Below, in pieces: positions 46,829 to 59,639 of a DNA stretch of 64,000 nucleotides. The notes under the pieces are model-generated. The model saw only the letters and a list, made by a program, of their open reading frames with translations, made no database searches and was not told where the DNA came from. A program made the translations under genes and the position numbers. Position 1 is the stretch's first letter, and each line of letters begins with the position of its first letter. The stretch is from positions 180,879,432 to 180,943,431 of the forward strand of contig CM073591.1 of NCBI GenBank assembly GCA_037074705.1, read 5' to 3'. The DNA comes from Zhengitettix transpicula (lineage: Eukaryota > Arthropoda > Insecta > Orthoptera > Tetrigidae).

Positions 46829-47772
46829 GTTTAAGGCCTGCTCATTTCTATTTTAATCAAAACTTCCGGAAGTCAATTTCAGTGTAATCACCTGATACTT
46901 AGAAATTGTTTTGTTCAATTCAATTTTCCCACCGGATACAGTTTTGTAATAATTGAAATTGTTATCCGTATCAAATTGCAGTGTCCCTGAAGCTCAAAGT
47001 TAGACTCGTTCAAACATATGACCTAAGGTAGAGGACTATAAACCTAAAACGTCTATAAAAATGCAAATATTCCAGTTGAACATCCAATTAAAACAAAAGT
47101 TTATGCTTACTTTTTCATAAAATCTATTTTCTTAAACGATATAACAGAATAATTAAGAATAAATTTTAGATTATTATTATTATATCTGACGACATAAGTA
47201 TTCGTAAAGCTCTAGTAAAAGAGCAGTTGCCAAAGAACACTAATCATCAGTTAAGAAACCCACATAACACGGATGTGATCATTAAAATCCTTATACTTTA
47301 GACAATTAGACACTAGTATGATTTGTGTTATCATTTAGTCACTGCAAGGTATTTTAAATTGCAAAGCATTTGTAAACCGTAGGAGCACTCCCTTTTCTTA
47401 GTTCAGGAGACGTAAATAAAAATATCGCCGTGAGAAATCACGATATTTAATGCTTTACCAATTATTACGATTTATCAGTAATTCAAATAAAATCTGTTCT
47501 CACTGTCACCCCCCTTCCCTGCGTGTATCACTGGCTGTCGTCATACAACTCTCCGATTCTTTGGATCAGGCAGGCACGTTTCACAATTTACGTCTGTCTC
47601 TGGCAACGCTTCAAGGAAGCTCTCTATACTCTCCTCACAGCCCCTTCACAGAATATAAAATATCGATATTCTCGACAATATTTCAATATTTCCTGAACCA
47701 AGAAATGTGATGGCCCACGCAGTCACGAGTTAATTTAATTTTAGTATTTCTAGAGACATCGTTTCACCGGTG

Positions 47773-48175
47773 TCCTAAGAGAGTAAAATTTTCTTCAGGT
47801 AGAGAATTAAAAATACTCTCGGTACCATTGAGAGTAAAATACACTCCCGGTACCTTAAAAGAATAAAAATTATTTTCCACATCTTAAGAGTAAAAAATGA
47901 GTCAAAATTACTTTTGGTTCCTTAAGAGAGTTAAAAACCCTCCCGGCATGCTAAGTGAATAAAAAATACTCATTCAAGAAAGACCAAAATCTTCCATTAC
48001 TTTAAGAGAGTCAAAAAGAGTCTCAGTACCGTAATAGAGTAAAAAATGCCCTAGTAACCTGAGGGAGAAAGAGATAATCCCAGCACTTAAGAGAGCACAA
48101 AATAGTCCCGATACCCTGAGAAACAAAAATACTCACGCTATTCTAAAAGTGTGCAAAATACTCCTTGTAAAATAG
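47773..48175. repeat. Degenerate ~35-bp minisatellite
   Basis: About a dozen units approximate 'ccggtaccttaagagagtaaaaaatact'. Similar single units occur at 31590-31740, 41580-41650 and 49125-49220, so the array belongs to repeat family B. Confidence 0.65.
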
Positions 48176-48247
48176 AATGTATTTTAAGTGCCAGCCCTTT
48201 ACCGATCCAGTGTTTGTTTTGTAAAATATTATCTATACATAATATCC

Positions 48248-48429
48248 CAATATATTGTTCTCGGAGTTCAACCGGGTTTTGCATAATTGTAGAACGCAAC
48301 GTTTCGACGACTAAAAGCTCTGTCGTCATCTTCACTTCGCCTAGAAGATGACGACAGAGCTTTTAGTCGTCGAAACGTTGCGTTCTACAATTATGCAAAA
48401 CCCGGTTGAACTCCGAGAACAATATATTG
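48248..48429. repeat. Perfect palindrome: 86-bp arms, 10-bp spacer
   Basis: The arms 48248-48333 and 48344-48429 are exact reverse complements, beginning CAATATATTGTTCTCGGAG and reaching GTCGTCATCTTC, around spacer ACTTCGCCTA. Each arm encodes the same short open frame in mirror orientation. It is either a fold-back element, a recent inverted duplication, or an assembly artefact. Confidence 0.9.
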
Positions 48430-50219
48430 AACAACTGCACCGGGAAAGGCTTCAATCTTTGATTATACATAATATATCTACGTTTTTAAGTTTGTTCGCG
48501 AATCATTGTTTTCTCCTTTCCCCCACTCCTAGTGGCGTAACTACAACTTAACAGGCATTGAGAAAGTTATTAATAAACTTATCTACTTCCATAATCACGG
48601 ATTCGGTACCAACTTCTGTTGTTTTAACGTAATTTTTATTTAACGCCCCTCCACCCACATCCTTAAAGGCGTTGCCGACAGAGCTTAAAAAATACTATCA
48701 ATCTCAATAACCCCAAAAAATTTCTTTCGACAAATATATCGACCGTTTTTGTACGTTCGTAAATATATGTGGAACATGCACACTTTATTTTCCCCTTCTA
48801 CGCCCTGTCATAGGGGTAGAAGAAAAATTCAACTGGCAAGTTGTATGTCATGATTAAACTCAACGATATCCTTAACCCCTGATTCGACTCCAAACTCAGC
48901 TGTTTTTGCTTTATTTTAATGTAACGCCCCTCCAACCACACCCCTAAGAGTGCTACACTCCTATGCCGAAATGGGTTAAAATCATACAAAAACAACACCT
49001 GGAGAAGTACTATCAAACTCATTGACCCCAAAAATTATAATCGACGCAAATTAAGGCCGATTTACATGTTTAAAAAATTTCACAGACCCGCCCCATTGGG
49101 TGTGCTTTTTATTACGGTCAAGAATAATCACAATACCTTAAGAGAGTAAAAATTATTGTAGTGCATTTATGGTATACAACAAAAAGCGTTATGAATATAA
49201 CCATAGATAATCCAGATAACTGAAAGGAGTCAAAATACTCTTTGCTAGAATCTACCGTCTGACGTTGGTAGAATTGTACAAAATAAATGCAAAAAATAAG
49301 GAAATACGCCAACTCTCTTCAACAGAAAAATATGAGTTTTGTGTAATGTCGTTAATTTTCAACAGTTCTCACTTAGAATTATTCCTTTAGTCGTTACACA
49401 TTTAAATCTAATATGTTCCCTCAATCTTTACACATTTACATTCAAATATGTAAAATTGTAACGATATACACACATAACCATTTTTTTACCTACAATCTCA
49501 CTTGAAATAATTTGTCAGTTTTTATGATTATGATTAGTACATCATTCCCAAACATGTAATATAAATTAGATGATTTTTTATCACTCACAAACAATTTAAT
49601 GAGACCAAATTCTTTTATTCTAACCTGAAGTTTTGTTAACGTCAGAGATTACACACATTAATTATTTCTTTATACCAATTTAGTGTATACGTTGCATAAA
49701 GTACATTAATTGTAATTTTAATTCAACGTAAAACATCCGATACTGCATTAATTTAACGGAAATAAAATACATTTAATTTTACTACATCAATAGCAACAAA
49801 CATATCTTAGAATTTCTTTACGAATATAATACTTAAATATACTACTTGAGTAGGATATAATTGTCCATCACTATTCAGTCATTCGAAAGATTAATTTGAA
49901 GAAATCCTAAGCTAGGTTCAGAGTGTATACAAATGGTCGCCATATTGTACTCACTTAATATACCACGGAAATTAACTTACATTTTACGCAAAAATAGTAA
50001 AGAATTTCATATTGTTTTTAATATCAATTTAAAAATTATTTCTGGATATAATTATACTTTTTACGGAAAAAATTTCTGCTTTATTGCGAAAAAAGGAACT
50101 ATATTTGTTATGACGCATCAATGTATCGTTTGTCTCACGCGCCAACGTACCCTTGACGTGCAGTAACTTAACACTAAATTATAACTTAACTTATTTGGGC
50201 AAATTCTTAAAAATATATC

Positions 50220-50400
50220 AACTACAATTCTTTCCGCCTTTATGCTAGGGGTTTCTAGCCTTCACAGTACCGTTTCTCGTGTTTTAAACAATATGTGTAC
50301 CAATTTTTGTTTTATTTTGTCCATGCTTTAAAATTTGTATAGAGATTAATGTAAATACATACATATAAACATACATCCTTTTCATTATATAGATAGATAT
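50220..50400 (+). repeat. Dispersed repeat E, copy 2
   Basis: TTTATGCTAGGGGTTTCTAG and AATATGTGTACCAA align with copy 1. It ends in ACATACATATAAACATACAT and TATATAGATAGATA. Confidence 0.5.
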
Positions 50401-50737
50401 AGAGTCACACGTAGATACAAGAATTCAAAGTTTGTTATTTAATACAATTACATATTTTTACAAGCCTCATATAAGAACTTATATAAATAAATATTAATAT
50501 GAAAAAAGGAAAAAAATTATTGCATAATTTTAGTAATAAAATTCGAATATATTAAAAATCAAATATAACAAATATCAAATATAATGAAAATATATTGATT
50601 AATAAAAAGTAATATAAAATGTAAAGACTAACTTTATGTGTTGATTCATGCTCGAATTTCCAAAACATAATCGTAGAATAAAAAAATTTAAAAAAATTTT
50701 TAATGGGAGCCGCACTTGACTCAACGAAGAGCCGCAG

Positions 50738-51494
50738 GCTTGGTCATGAGACGAAACATGATGACCACTGTACATCGCGAGATTGAATGATGCTGGATGC
50801 TCGTGCCTCAGTAAGGACAGTATAGAAACGGAGCAGAGACGAATTAGGAAAATTCGTGCATCTTTACATGCTGAAAATGGGAAAATCCCTTAATATATAA
50901 GACTACCAAAAGGTCTCAGAGAACGAGAATCGCGGAAATCTTTGGTCGGTTGTTCGCGTTCTACTGTCGTATTTATGGAATGTGGTTGAAGGACTATGAC
51001 ACCACGATTAGGCGACAAGGCGTTAGATGTCCACGTCTCATATTGAACGCAGAGATGAAATGTATCCAAAGCATGATAGACTGATGTGACGGCGGAGTTC
51101 AATGTTAGTAAAGGCAGAAGTTCTGCGCTCGTTGTTTAACTTCCATTCATTATTGATATATTCCTTGACGACTACGGCATATTCCAGCAAGATAACTGTC
51201 CCACACAGAAGAATAATTCTACAGTGGTTTGATGGCAGGACAGTGAATTTAAGTTAATTTATTGGCCACAGAATTATCCTGATCTCAACCCGGTGAAACA
51301 CATCTGGGACGCTAGAGTGCATCCACAAAACAACGGCCGGCAATTCAAATAATATTTGATTAACTTCTGGTGTCTGATGCCTCCTGACACCTACCAAGTA
51401 CTTGCCAAATCCGTACCATACCGAAACAATGTTCTATTTCGTTCCAAACACGCTATTAATAAGGTGGTCATAATGTTTTGGCTCATCAAAGTAC
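50738..51494 (+). pseudogene. Tc1-like transposon relic
   Basis: The left end CATGAGACGAAACATGATGA is inversely matched by GGTGGTCATAATGTTTTGGC near 51464. The C-terminal catalytic part reads QQDNCPTH, then WPQNYPDLNPVKHIWDA; the usual catalytic Glu of the third position (PIEHIWD in relatives) is Lys. Frameshifts and stops elsewhere. Confidence 0.7.
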
Positions 51495-51499
51495 ATATA

Positions 51500-52830
51500 C
51501 AATTATTTTTTTTATTATGTCCAAAAACGTTATGAAAATTAATGTTATCATACTATATATTTAAGTCAAAACTTCATTACGAGCCGCAACATCGTCTACT
51601 ATAACATAAGTACATTAAAGTCTCTCTACAAGTCGAAGTCAGATCTAGAGTCATATAGTTTATTCCCCTTATTGTGCATTTGCGTACTGCATGAAACGCG
51701 CATGGAAGTCTCAAATTAATTAAAGCAACTAAATAATATAATACTGAGAAAATTACAATTTTAAATTACTCTAGTCAGCGATTTTCGATTTTTATTGACA
51801 TTTTTTCTGCGATATATCATATAACTGAAAAATTAAAAAATAATATGGTCTGATTTAAATATATGTAGCGCCATCATCATTAGTAACATTAAATATTAGA
51901 TTTTTATCTCTTTATATGTTTGTGTGTTTCAGATTCAGTGATATTTTTCAGCAACCCAACGAAAGTTCTACCAAAACTCCGTTTGCTTCATAATCATCAA
52001 TATAAAAATGTCATTATGTTGATTAATAAAATATTAAACGATTGAATCTGATCTTCATAGGAAAGTTCTTTCTTCCACAAAACCATTAAATATCTCTGAA
52101 TTTTGACTGTCTTTGAGGAACAAATATTAAACAATCTAATGAAGATAGAGCTTCATATTTTTAAGACCATATTATTGCTCACTATTTGTTCCTCAAATAT
52201 CCTTAAATTATATGGAAGCATTATGCTTCTCTTAATTTTTAACAGTAATTTTAAAAAATTAAACCTAAATTTCTCCCCAACAAGAAAATTCCCAGATTTT
52301 TTAGCTTCTTGCCCGCAGGAATGAAAATACGTGAATAGGGAAAACGAATTGTAAGTTTATTTTCTAAGCTATTATTATTTGCAGTAGAGTAAGGTTTCAC
52401 AAGAAAGAACTTTTTCCGATTGAGGAATCTTTACCGTAAAAGGTCGTGATGCCTACTATTACTCGCGGACTCGTCAGAATCTCGTTTTCGCAATAATCTG
52501 TCCTACATTGTAGCCTGTTCCTAACACATGTCACAGATGTGCCGAGAAACACCAAATATGGGAGGTTTTACATTTAAAATCATTGGGAAAATGTTAAAGA
52601 TTTTTGAGCGAGGAACGTTAATATTTGGGAAACGATGTTTGACTTTGACACAGCCCAGTCAAGAAAAAATGACCATAGAAAAGGCTCCGTACGTGTTATT
52701 ATACGTTCCGATAATCCAAACGTATTACCTATTCCAGAGACTACGGACATAATCTGAGATTTGAAGAGCTTCACTTTAAGTCTTTTTTCTGATTTCATTG
52801 GTCATTTGGAACACACTATTAAACAAGTAT
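51500..52830. other. AT-rich, nothing recognised
   Basis: A 74-codon frame at 52528-52752 has no known motif. Confidence 0.4.
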
Positions 52831-52839
52831 ACTTGTAAA

Positions 52840-53460
52840 TTTGGTCTGTAATAGACTAAGTGATCATCAGAGTTACAACGTTCCTTTTTGTAATCAGTTT
52901 AATCTTGAAGGAAGTGAAAGAGGAGTTAGATTATACAATAAACGGATTTACAAACGTTGTCCACCCACCATTTTTGATAATGACAGTTCTGGACGCCAAG
53001 CAAAAGCTACGCCCAAGAGTAAAGTTATAGAAATCTGAAATGTAATATTGGTAGATCGTCGGTTGAAGTATACGTGAGGTAGCTGAAATACTTTCAACTA
53101 CATTGCACGTGACCATTTGCGCACGAAAGAGCCGTCAGTACAATGGCAATAATTATTTATCCGTTGACCGTTATCATAGTATTAGGATCGTAGTTCAACT
53201 CAGTTTATGAGATGTTTCCCTGGGAAGCTAATGGTACGGTTTTCGTGTTAAGTTTGAAGAAGATAAAACAATCACCGGAGAATATTAAGCAACATTTTTG
53301 AGTAATTGAAGTATGCTTTTAAAACCAAACTTCCATATTTGGCAAAGGAAGAGTCAATTTTCAACCACGACAATGCAACCCCACGGTTTCTGTTATTAGA
53401 ATATATGAAAAAGCAGTAAAATCAATTGATTAAATGTGATAATTTAAAACTATGTGGAAA
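52840..53460 (+). pseudogene. Mariner transposase relic
   Basis: Scattered mariner words across frames: VDRRLKY, FEEDKTITGEY, HDNATPRF (the second catalytic Asp region). Frame is broken many times and no terminal repeats were seen. Confidence 0.5.
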
Positions 53461-53523
53461 TGAAAAAAGGAAAATGGTAAGAAAGTTCTAGTGTCTCTCT
53501 CAGACGGACCACTTTTAAGACCA

Positions 53524-53800
53524 TTGTAACATCCCAAACTGCCATCATGTAACACTCCACCACTGTGAACATGTAACCTTCCAGCAGTTGGAAATGGGAA
53601 GTCCAGATAGATCGTTCACCAACCGAGCTATACCTCCGTTAGCTCACCTGGCTACCGATCTAGAGGATAAAGGAAGAATTAAGAACAAGAAATAGGAAAG
53701 TCGGTAACGTGAGGGTTCGGGTTCAACTAATTGAACCTAGGCGTAGTGGTTGGTGTTTCGCTGCACTTCAGTCAAATAAGAGTTGATGAAGAACAAAGAG
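53524..53800 (+). repeat. Near-identical 275-bp dispersed repeat, copy 1
   Basis: It starts TGTAACATCCCAAACTGCCA. It contains a box-A-like TAGCTCACCTGG and a box-B-like GGTTCGGGTTC about 75 bases apart, so it may be a tRNA-derived SINE; the TGTAAC start also suits an LTR end. Confidence 0.75.
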
Positions 53801-53804
53801 ATTT

Positions 53805-55560
53805 AATAGTTAGAAATAAAATAAAGTAAGACAAACTGGCGGATAGCACCAGGAGCCACCGACCCGTCTGGAGGTTGGATCACGACTGTCGTTCCCAAGA
53901 AGCTCTGAACAATTCGAAGACTCCTTTCCCCCTCCTGATGATTTTAAGTCTCCAATGAGAACTCTTACAGAGAGAATGATTTCTGCTGCCGTGTGCATGT
54001 CTGCATAAGGCACTTAAAACGCTGGCTTCATTAGACGCAGCGTTTTCACAGCTGCCTAGGCGGAAGGGGTGAAGATTTATGTTGTTGTTGTGCGTATCGT
54101 TACTCACTATATCTAAAGCGATGTCTTTAACTGCATCAGCATTCTTGCAGCTGCGCCCTCTTAGGTCCGCTATGCTGAAGAGACGTTATGATAAGAGGAC
54201 ACATGTAGGCTATTATATTACACCATCTTCATAAATATTAGTGTTTCATTTAAGTAAACGACGTGCGCATGATTAAGTCGATTTTTGGTACGAATTGGTA
54301 ATTAATTTTTTTAAACGAAGAAAATTAATAGAATTATTTTGTGAATTTTTACAATAAGCTTAACTTTGTATGAAAATTGTTAAATATTTCAACGAATTTA
54401 TTCGACTTAAATTTTGAAATTAGACAGAAAAATCTGCCACATATCTAAAAAGGAAAATTCACAATCTAAAGCCGAAGAACGTAATCTTTCAAATTCGCAT
54501 TACGGAATGAACGGAAAGAATGGATTGCTCGTGGGGAACCGTTATCCGATGGTAGCCGATATTACAATATTTGAAATATTAATACAACAATTGATGACTT
54601 TACACTGACACTAATTCAAACCAGACGTTAAATTATAACTTTTTAATTTGAAATATGTTTAATTCAATATCATATTAGTTGAAATTTCGTGTAAAGTAGT
54701 TTGAGCTTCTCACCTGATTTATTCCGTGCGTCAGTCTTACGGCTCTTGCGTTTCTTGAGTCTCCTGACGAAAGCAACAAGAATTTCGTTGTGAATTATTT
54801 ACTAAATAAATTAATTATGTCTGTTAATTGACTTTATGTAATTGGTATACTTCATTAAACTAGAAAATATGGACTATCTATTTTTAAACCTGTCAATAAC
54901 TAATAAGTAGGGCAAAGTATTGAAGCACCGAAAGACATAAAAAAGTTATCATAAGGGGAAATTTATATTATCTTTTTTAGTAATAAATCCAAATATTTTT
55001 AAGAGTAAAATGAGATTTACGATATAGACCGTTTATAGTAAATTATTTATAAATGATATAGAAAGTTGTGAAAGAGACTATTAAATGATACTATGATTCT
55101 ATAAAATAATACCTGTTTATGAACTTGACTTCATTCATGCGAGTAACGCTGCATGAGGCGGGAATAATTTCTTTGAAGTGCAACTTCTTAACGAGTAGTT
55201 CAAAGGACTTAAGAAGTTCGGAATGTGTGCGAATGTCTTGGATTTGTTGAAAGCGAATAAGTACTTAAATACCAGGGGATCAATGGAACGAACAGATCCC
55301 TGTGAAAGTTGGTACAGTGTCGTGCGGATTCCCGTGACCTAGAAACAGACGATCCTCTTGGGATCACATCGTGACGTTACAGTTAGACAAGAAAGTTTCG
55401 TATTGCCTTTTTTTTGTCAGCCTTAACATTGTTGAATTAGTGCTTGTAATTACTATAAGTTTTATGTACAAATATAATTATAGTACTGCCAGAACAGAGC
55501 ATTACATACCGTAAGCAGAAATAAATCTGAATATTTTAAGTTCGTACAAAAAAGCGGGTT
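53805..55560. other. Intergenic, nothing recognised
   Basis: Short frames only. The word CTCCTGACGAAAGCAACAAG near 54762 resembles ACCTGACGAAAGGGACAAGC at 7444 and ACCTGATGAAAGGTACAAGG at 22532, hinting at a further old dispersed repeat. Confidence 0.4.
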
Positions 55561-55569
55561 TCTTTCTGA

Positions 55570-56750
55570 TGGAAATATCAAATGTATAAGCTTAAATCCG
55601 TTGTTTGCTCATAGATGGCGCTGGTGATCATATTAAGCTACTATGGACACGAAATTCCTTTTTGAATTAGTTTGTCACCTGTCAACAATAGTCAGTGAAT
55701 TTCATACAAGATACATTTTTCCTTTGGTAATCATGTCTAGTTTTTTGTAAAAAAAAAAAAAGATCATATGCGTGAAGCTCTGCTTTTCTACTTGAATTTG
55801 AAGAAATCGCATCAAATGCTTTTGGAGGCCTATGCAGACAGTTTTTTTTATCTGAAACAACGTGCAGAGATTGGTTTCGTCGGTTCAAAGACCTGAGTGA
55901 CCAGAAAAAAGGTCCAGGAATGTTGAGGATCATCAATTGCGGACGAGGACGATACCTAATCACAAAAAAATATCTTGCCCAGTAATTGGGTGTTACTCAA
56001 TCAGCCATTTACATGAACCTACGTGCCATGGGAAAGGTTTAAAGGATCGGAAAATGGATATGCATGAATTGAACGATAAGCAGATGGAGCGACGCCCAAA
56101 CACATGCGAAGTCTTGCTCGCCCGACAAAAAATAATGTCGTTTCTACATCGTATTGTGATTGGCGATGAATAATGCATATATTTTGAGAATCTTTAAGGC
56201 AAGAAATCATGGGTTACTCCCGGCAAATCATCAACATAGTCCGCAAGACCAAATCGATTAGGACGGAAGACGATGCTGAGTGTTCGGTGCGATCAGCAGG
56301 GAGGGTATCGTCTTCTATGAACAAATTACACCGTGCTCTGAGAGAGAAATGGCCGCATTATTAGCAAAGACACAACAAGCTGACTTTCCTCCACGACAAC
56401 GCACCACCACAGACGGCAACAATGGTCCGAAAATACTTGGAGGCAAACAAGTGGGAGTTGCTACCTCATGCGGATTATTCTCCAGACCTGGCCCTCTCCG
56501 ACTACCACCTGTTTTTGACGATGGGCCACGCGGTCGGTGAGCAGCAATTCGATTCTTACGTAGACGTCCAAAAATGGATTGATGAGCGGTTTGTCCCAAA
56601 AGAGAAGGATTTTTTTGTTGTTGTGGTATCCACAAATTGGCCGAGAGATGGAAAAAATGTGTAGTCAGCGATGGCCTTATCCTTTCTATGAAAATCAATG
56701 TAATTTTTTTTACTAAAAAACAGCGTATTTAAGCTTATAACGTTGAAATA
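55570..56750 (+). mobile_element. Degenerate mariner element (DD34D)
   Basis: Inverted ends: TATAAGCTTAAAT at 55585-55597 and its complement at 56727-56740. The remains of the transposase read LGVTQSAIYMNLRAMG (helix-turn-helix), HRIVIGDE (first Asp), HDNAPPQT (second Asp) and YSPDLALSDYHLF (third Asp), with 34 residues between the last two. A stop directly after GDE (about 56170), another after WPHY, and several frameshifts make it dead. Confidence 0.85.
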
Positions 56751-57547
56751 GGTTTTTAATTCAAATCTTCCATTCAAACGTATAATATAATTTATTTTAT
56801 ACTGCAAATTTAAATTATCGGAACATCGTCAAGAACTCTTTACGTGGCAGAAAAAATTAGTGGATATCGGCGAGAAAATTAATTGGGTTGTATTCATAGC
56901 TACATAAATAAGTAGCTGAATAACAGACAAAAATAAGTGCTAAATAAATATCACCCAACATTTCTGCAGTCCTTGTTGATTTCGTCAGGTGAGTCAATAA
57001 CCATCAGAAAGACACACCGCACAAATCAGGTTGTCTGTTCACCGAGTAACGGTCAAATCTCATTTTAAAGCGCATGAAACAATATTTTACTTGAACTTTC
57101 TGAAAACAATGCATGAATTTTGAGGAATATGCGTTGTCCGTCGGAATATACAAATACTTTGGCTAGTTTGACACTGAATATTAAACACAACTCGCGCCTC
57201 TTGTTGTTTCCCGCTTGTGTTTTCTCGATCACGATGCTTAATTAATACTCTTTTCATTTGGTGAAACCAAATTGAGAGTTTCTTTTCTATTTATATATAT
57301 TTAAGAGATTGTCAATCCTACTCCAAACAACATTCTCAAATATATCAGACAAGACTGGGAATATTTGAATCTGTGCGGTAATCCAGGCACGCCAAGTTTG
57401 ATAGTAATTGATTGCGACCGTTAATTATCAGAAACATAGAATTACGTAGTCGTTTTCAGCTAAAAATATTGTGGTAAATTAATTGTACGTGTGATATTGT
57501 TTATTTGTATTATTAAATCTGTGGAATCATACTCTAACATAACAGTA

Positions 57548-58777
57548 CGAGGGTGGTCTGAAAAGTTTCCGACCTCATCGTGAAGATGGCCGCACTAGTA
57601 AATGAAAGCTAGTGAATTTCGTTGTTCATCTGTTGACAGTTACTCACCAAAGTTTCAGCCATTTTGAACGCGCAGTTGTTATGTAACAGTCGTTTGAGTG
57701 AGTTGATCTGCGTTTTTTTGTGAAAATAGAGAAAATCGAGTGTCGAGCTGTTATTAAATATTTGATTTGGAAAGGCAATACGCCTACACAAATCATAGAT
57801 GAGTTGGATTCTGTGTATGGGGACACTGCACCATCATTTACCACAGTGAAATTATGGGCAGCTGAATTTAAACGTGGCCGTAAGAGCTTGGGAGACGATC
57901 AACATTGGGGACGTCCAAAAACTGCAACTACCGACGAAATCATCGTCAAAGTTCACCAAATTGTGCTACACGACCGCCGAATTAAAGTGAAAGAGATAGC
58001 AGAGGTCATGAGAACGTGTTTGTCACATATTAAATCAAAAGAAGGCATGAGAAAGCTGTCCGCGCGTTGGTACCGCGTTTGCTCACGTTAGACCAAAAAC
58101 GTGTTCGAATGAACATTACCAACGCTCTGTTGGCGAAGTTTAGGCGCAATTAATCCGATTAATTACTGTAGATGAAACTTGGATACATCATTATACGCCC
58201 AAAACAAAAGTACAGTCCAAACAGTGGACAGCAAAGGGGGAACCGGTTGCAAAAAAGCAAAAACTGTATTTTCGGCTGGGAAAGTGATGGCGACTGTTTC
58301 TTGAGATAGTCATGGAGTTATTTTAATCGATTATCTTCAAAAACGAAAACATTACAGGAGCATCATTACTTGACAAGCTGAAGGCAGAACTTGCGGAAAA
58401 ACGGCCACATTTGCAGAAAAAGAAAATCCTGTTTCACCAAGACAACGCACCGTCTCACACCTCAGCGGTTGCCATGGCGAAAATCCACGAATTACGGTTT
58501 AAACTGCTTGACCATCCAGATCAAGCCCCAAGCGACTTCTTCTTGTTGCCTCATCTAAGAATTGCGCTCGGAGGACAGAGATTTTCGTCAAATGAAGACG
58601 CAATCACCTTCGTAAACACTTATTTTGGCAGAAAAAAACCGCCGAGTACTTTTTGGACTGGTTACAGAGATGGGAGCATCGCTGGGGGAAGTGTGTAGTA
58701 TTACAAGGAGACTATGTTGAAAAATAAAAATATATCTTCTATCATTGTTGGGTCGGAAACGTTTCAGACCACCCTGG
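57548..58777 (+). mobile_element. Mariner element, complete ends, inactive transposase (1230 bp)
   Basis: Flanked by TA on both sides. The terminal inverted repeats (CGAGGGTGGTCTGAAAAGTT and, inverted, CCAGGGTGGTCTGAAACGTT, continuing TCCGACC) are nearly perfect over 27 bp. The transposase, irritans/mellifera-like by eye, starts with GTG instead of ATG at 57720, shifts frame near 58020-58090 and has internal stops. Catalytic regions are VDETWIHH, HQDNAPSHTS and QAPSDFF. Only 30 residues separate the last two Asp, because four residues of the usual YSPDLAPSD loop are deleted. Confidence 0.9.
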
Positions 58778-59639
58778 TATAGTAGTTTTTAACTCTAGTC
58801 GTTAAATATTTGAATAGCTGCGAAATTTTTATGTATTTTCGTATCAATTAGTTAAATTTCAAAATATTTCTTGTTATTTCGTAACAAAATAATTCATTTC
58901 TCAGTTTTACTTTAAAACCCGAATTTTGACGATTGTTAATTGGCTGACTTTGAGTTAGAGTCATGAAGATGATGAAAGAACAAGCCATGTTGCCATCTTA
59001 AATTTTGACTGAACCTTCAAAACACATGTTGCTAGGTACGCAATTTCAGAAGGATGATTAATGTTTCCTTTCTCCTTACCAAGGTTCTCCGTGATCAATA
59101 TGCCTCTCGAGTCCATCAAAAACCGCAGGCTCGTTATACCCACATTAAAATCATCCCAGCGCTTTTACGTTGCTACCCTTTATTCAGTACTAGAAATAAG
59201 TTAACCACAGCAATAAACAATTAAGATGATTATTCCTCCTCTATGCTAAATAGGGTAATGTACGTAACTGCTGGACTACTTACTCTCCCTGGTTCTTTTT
59301 GATTTTGAATTAACTTTCTGATAACGATGTGAAAACAACTTTTGAGGCCTACGTAAAGGATCTAGAACCACATAGCGCAATAGATATTGTAATGTTCACC
59401 AATGTTGTTATCAATATAATCTTGTTGAAGTACAAAGTTAATGTGTAAGATAAAAGCCATGTAATTGAAATAATGTTTAAAAGTGGCAGCGTGAGAAAAG
59501 TGAAGAGAGAGCATTCTAAGTCTTTTTTTCGTTTTGGTTACATATATTTGGTCGGCATAATTAAGGCGCAACAAGTCAATTGGTTCGCAGCCGTCACGTG
59601 AGAGGCTTATAGCTTGAAATTTATATCAGTGCGAACCTT

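Larger units (their letters stand above)
47760..49260 (+). repeat. Repeat family B copy with minisatellite and palindrome
   Basis: The left third is a degenerate ~35-bp tandem repeat. An 86-bp-arm palindrome follows, then two ~300-bp family units (ATTAAACTCAACGATATCC at 48855), then more minisatellite-like units to about 49260. Confidence 0.55.

Noticed and set aside
47773..48175. CRISPR array
   Set aside because: The ~35-bp units are degenerate and adjacent without unique spacers, in a eukaryotic setting.
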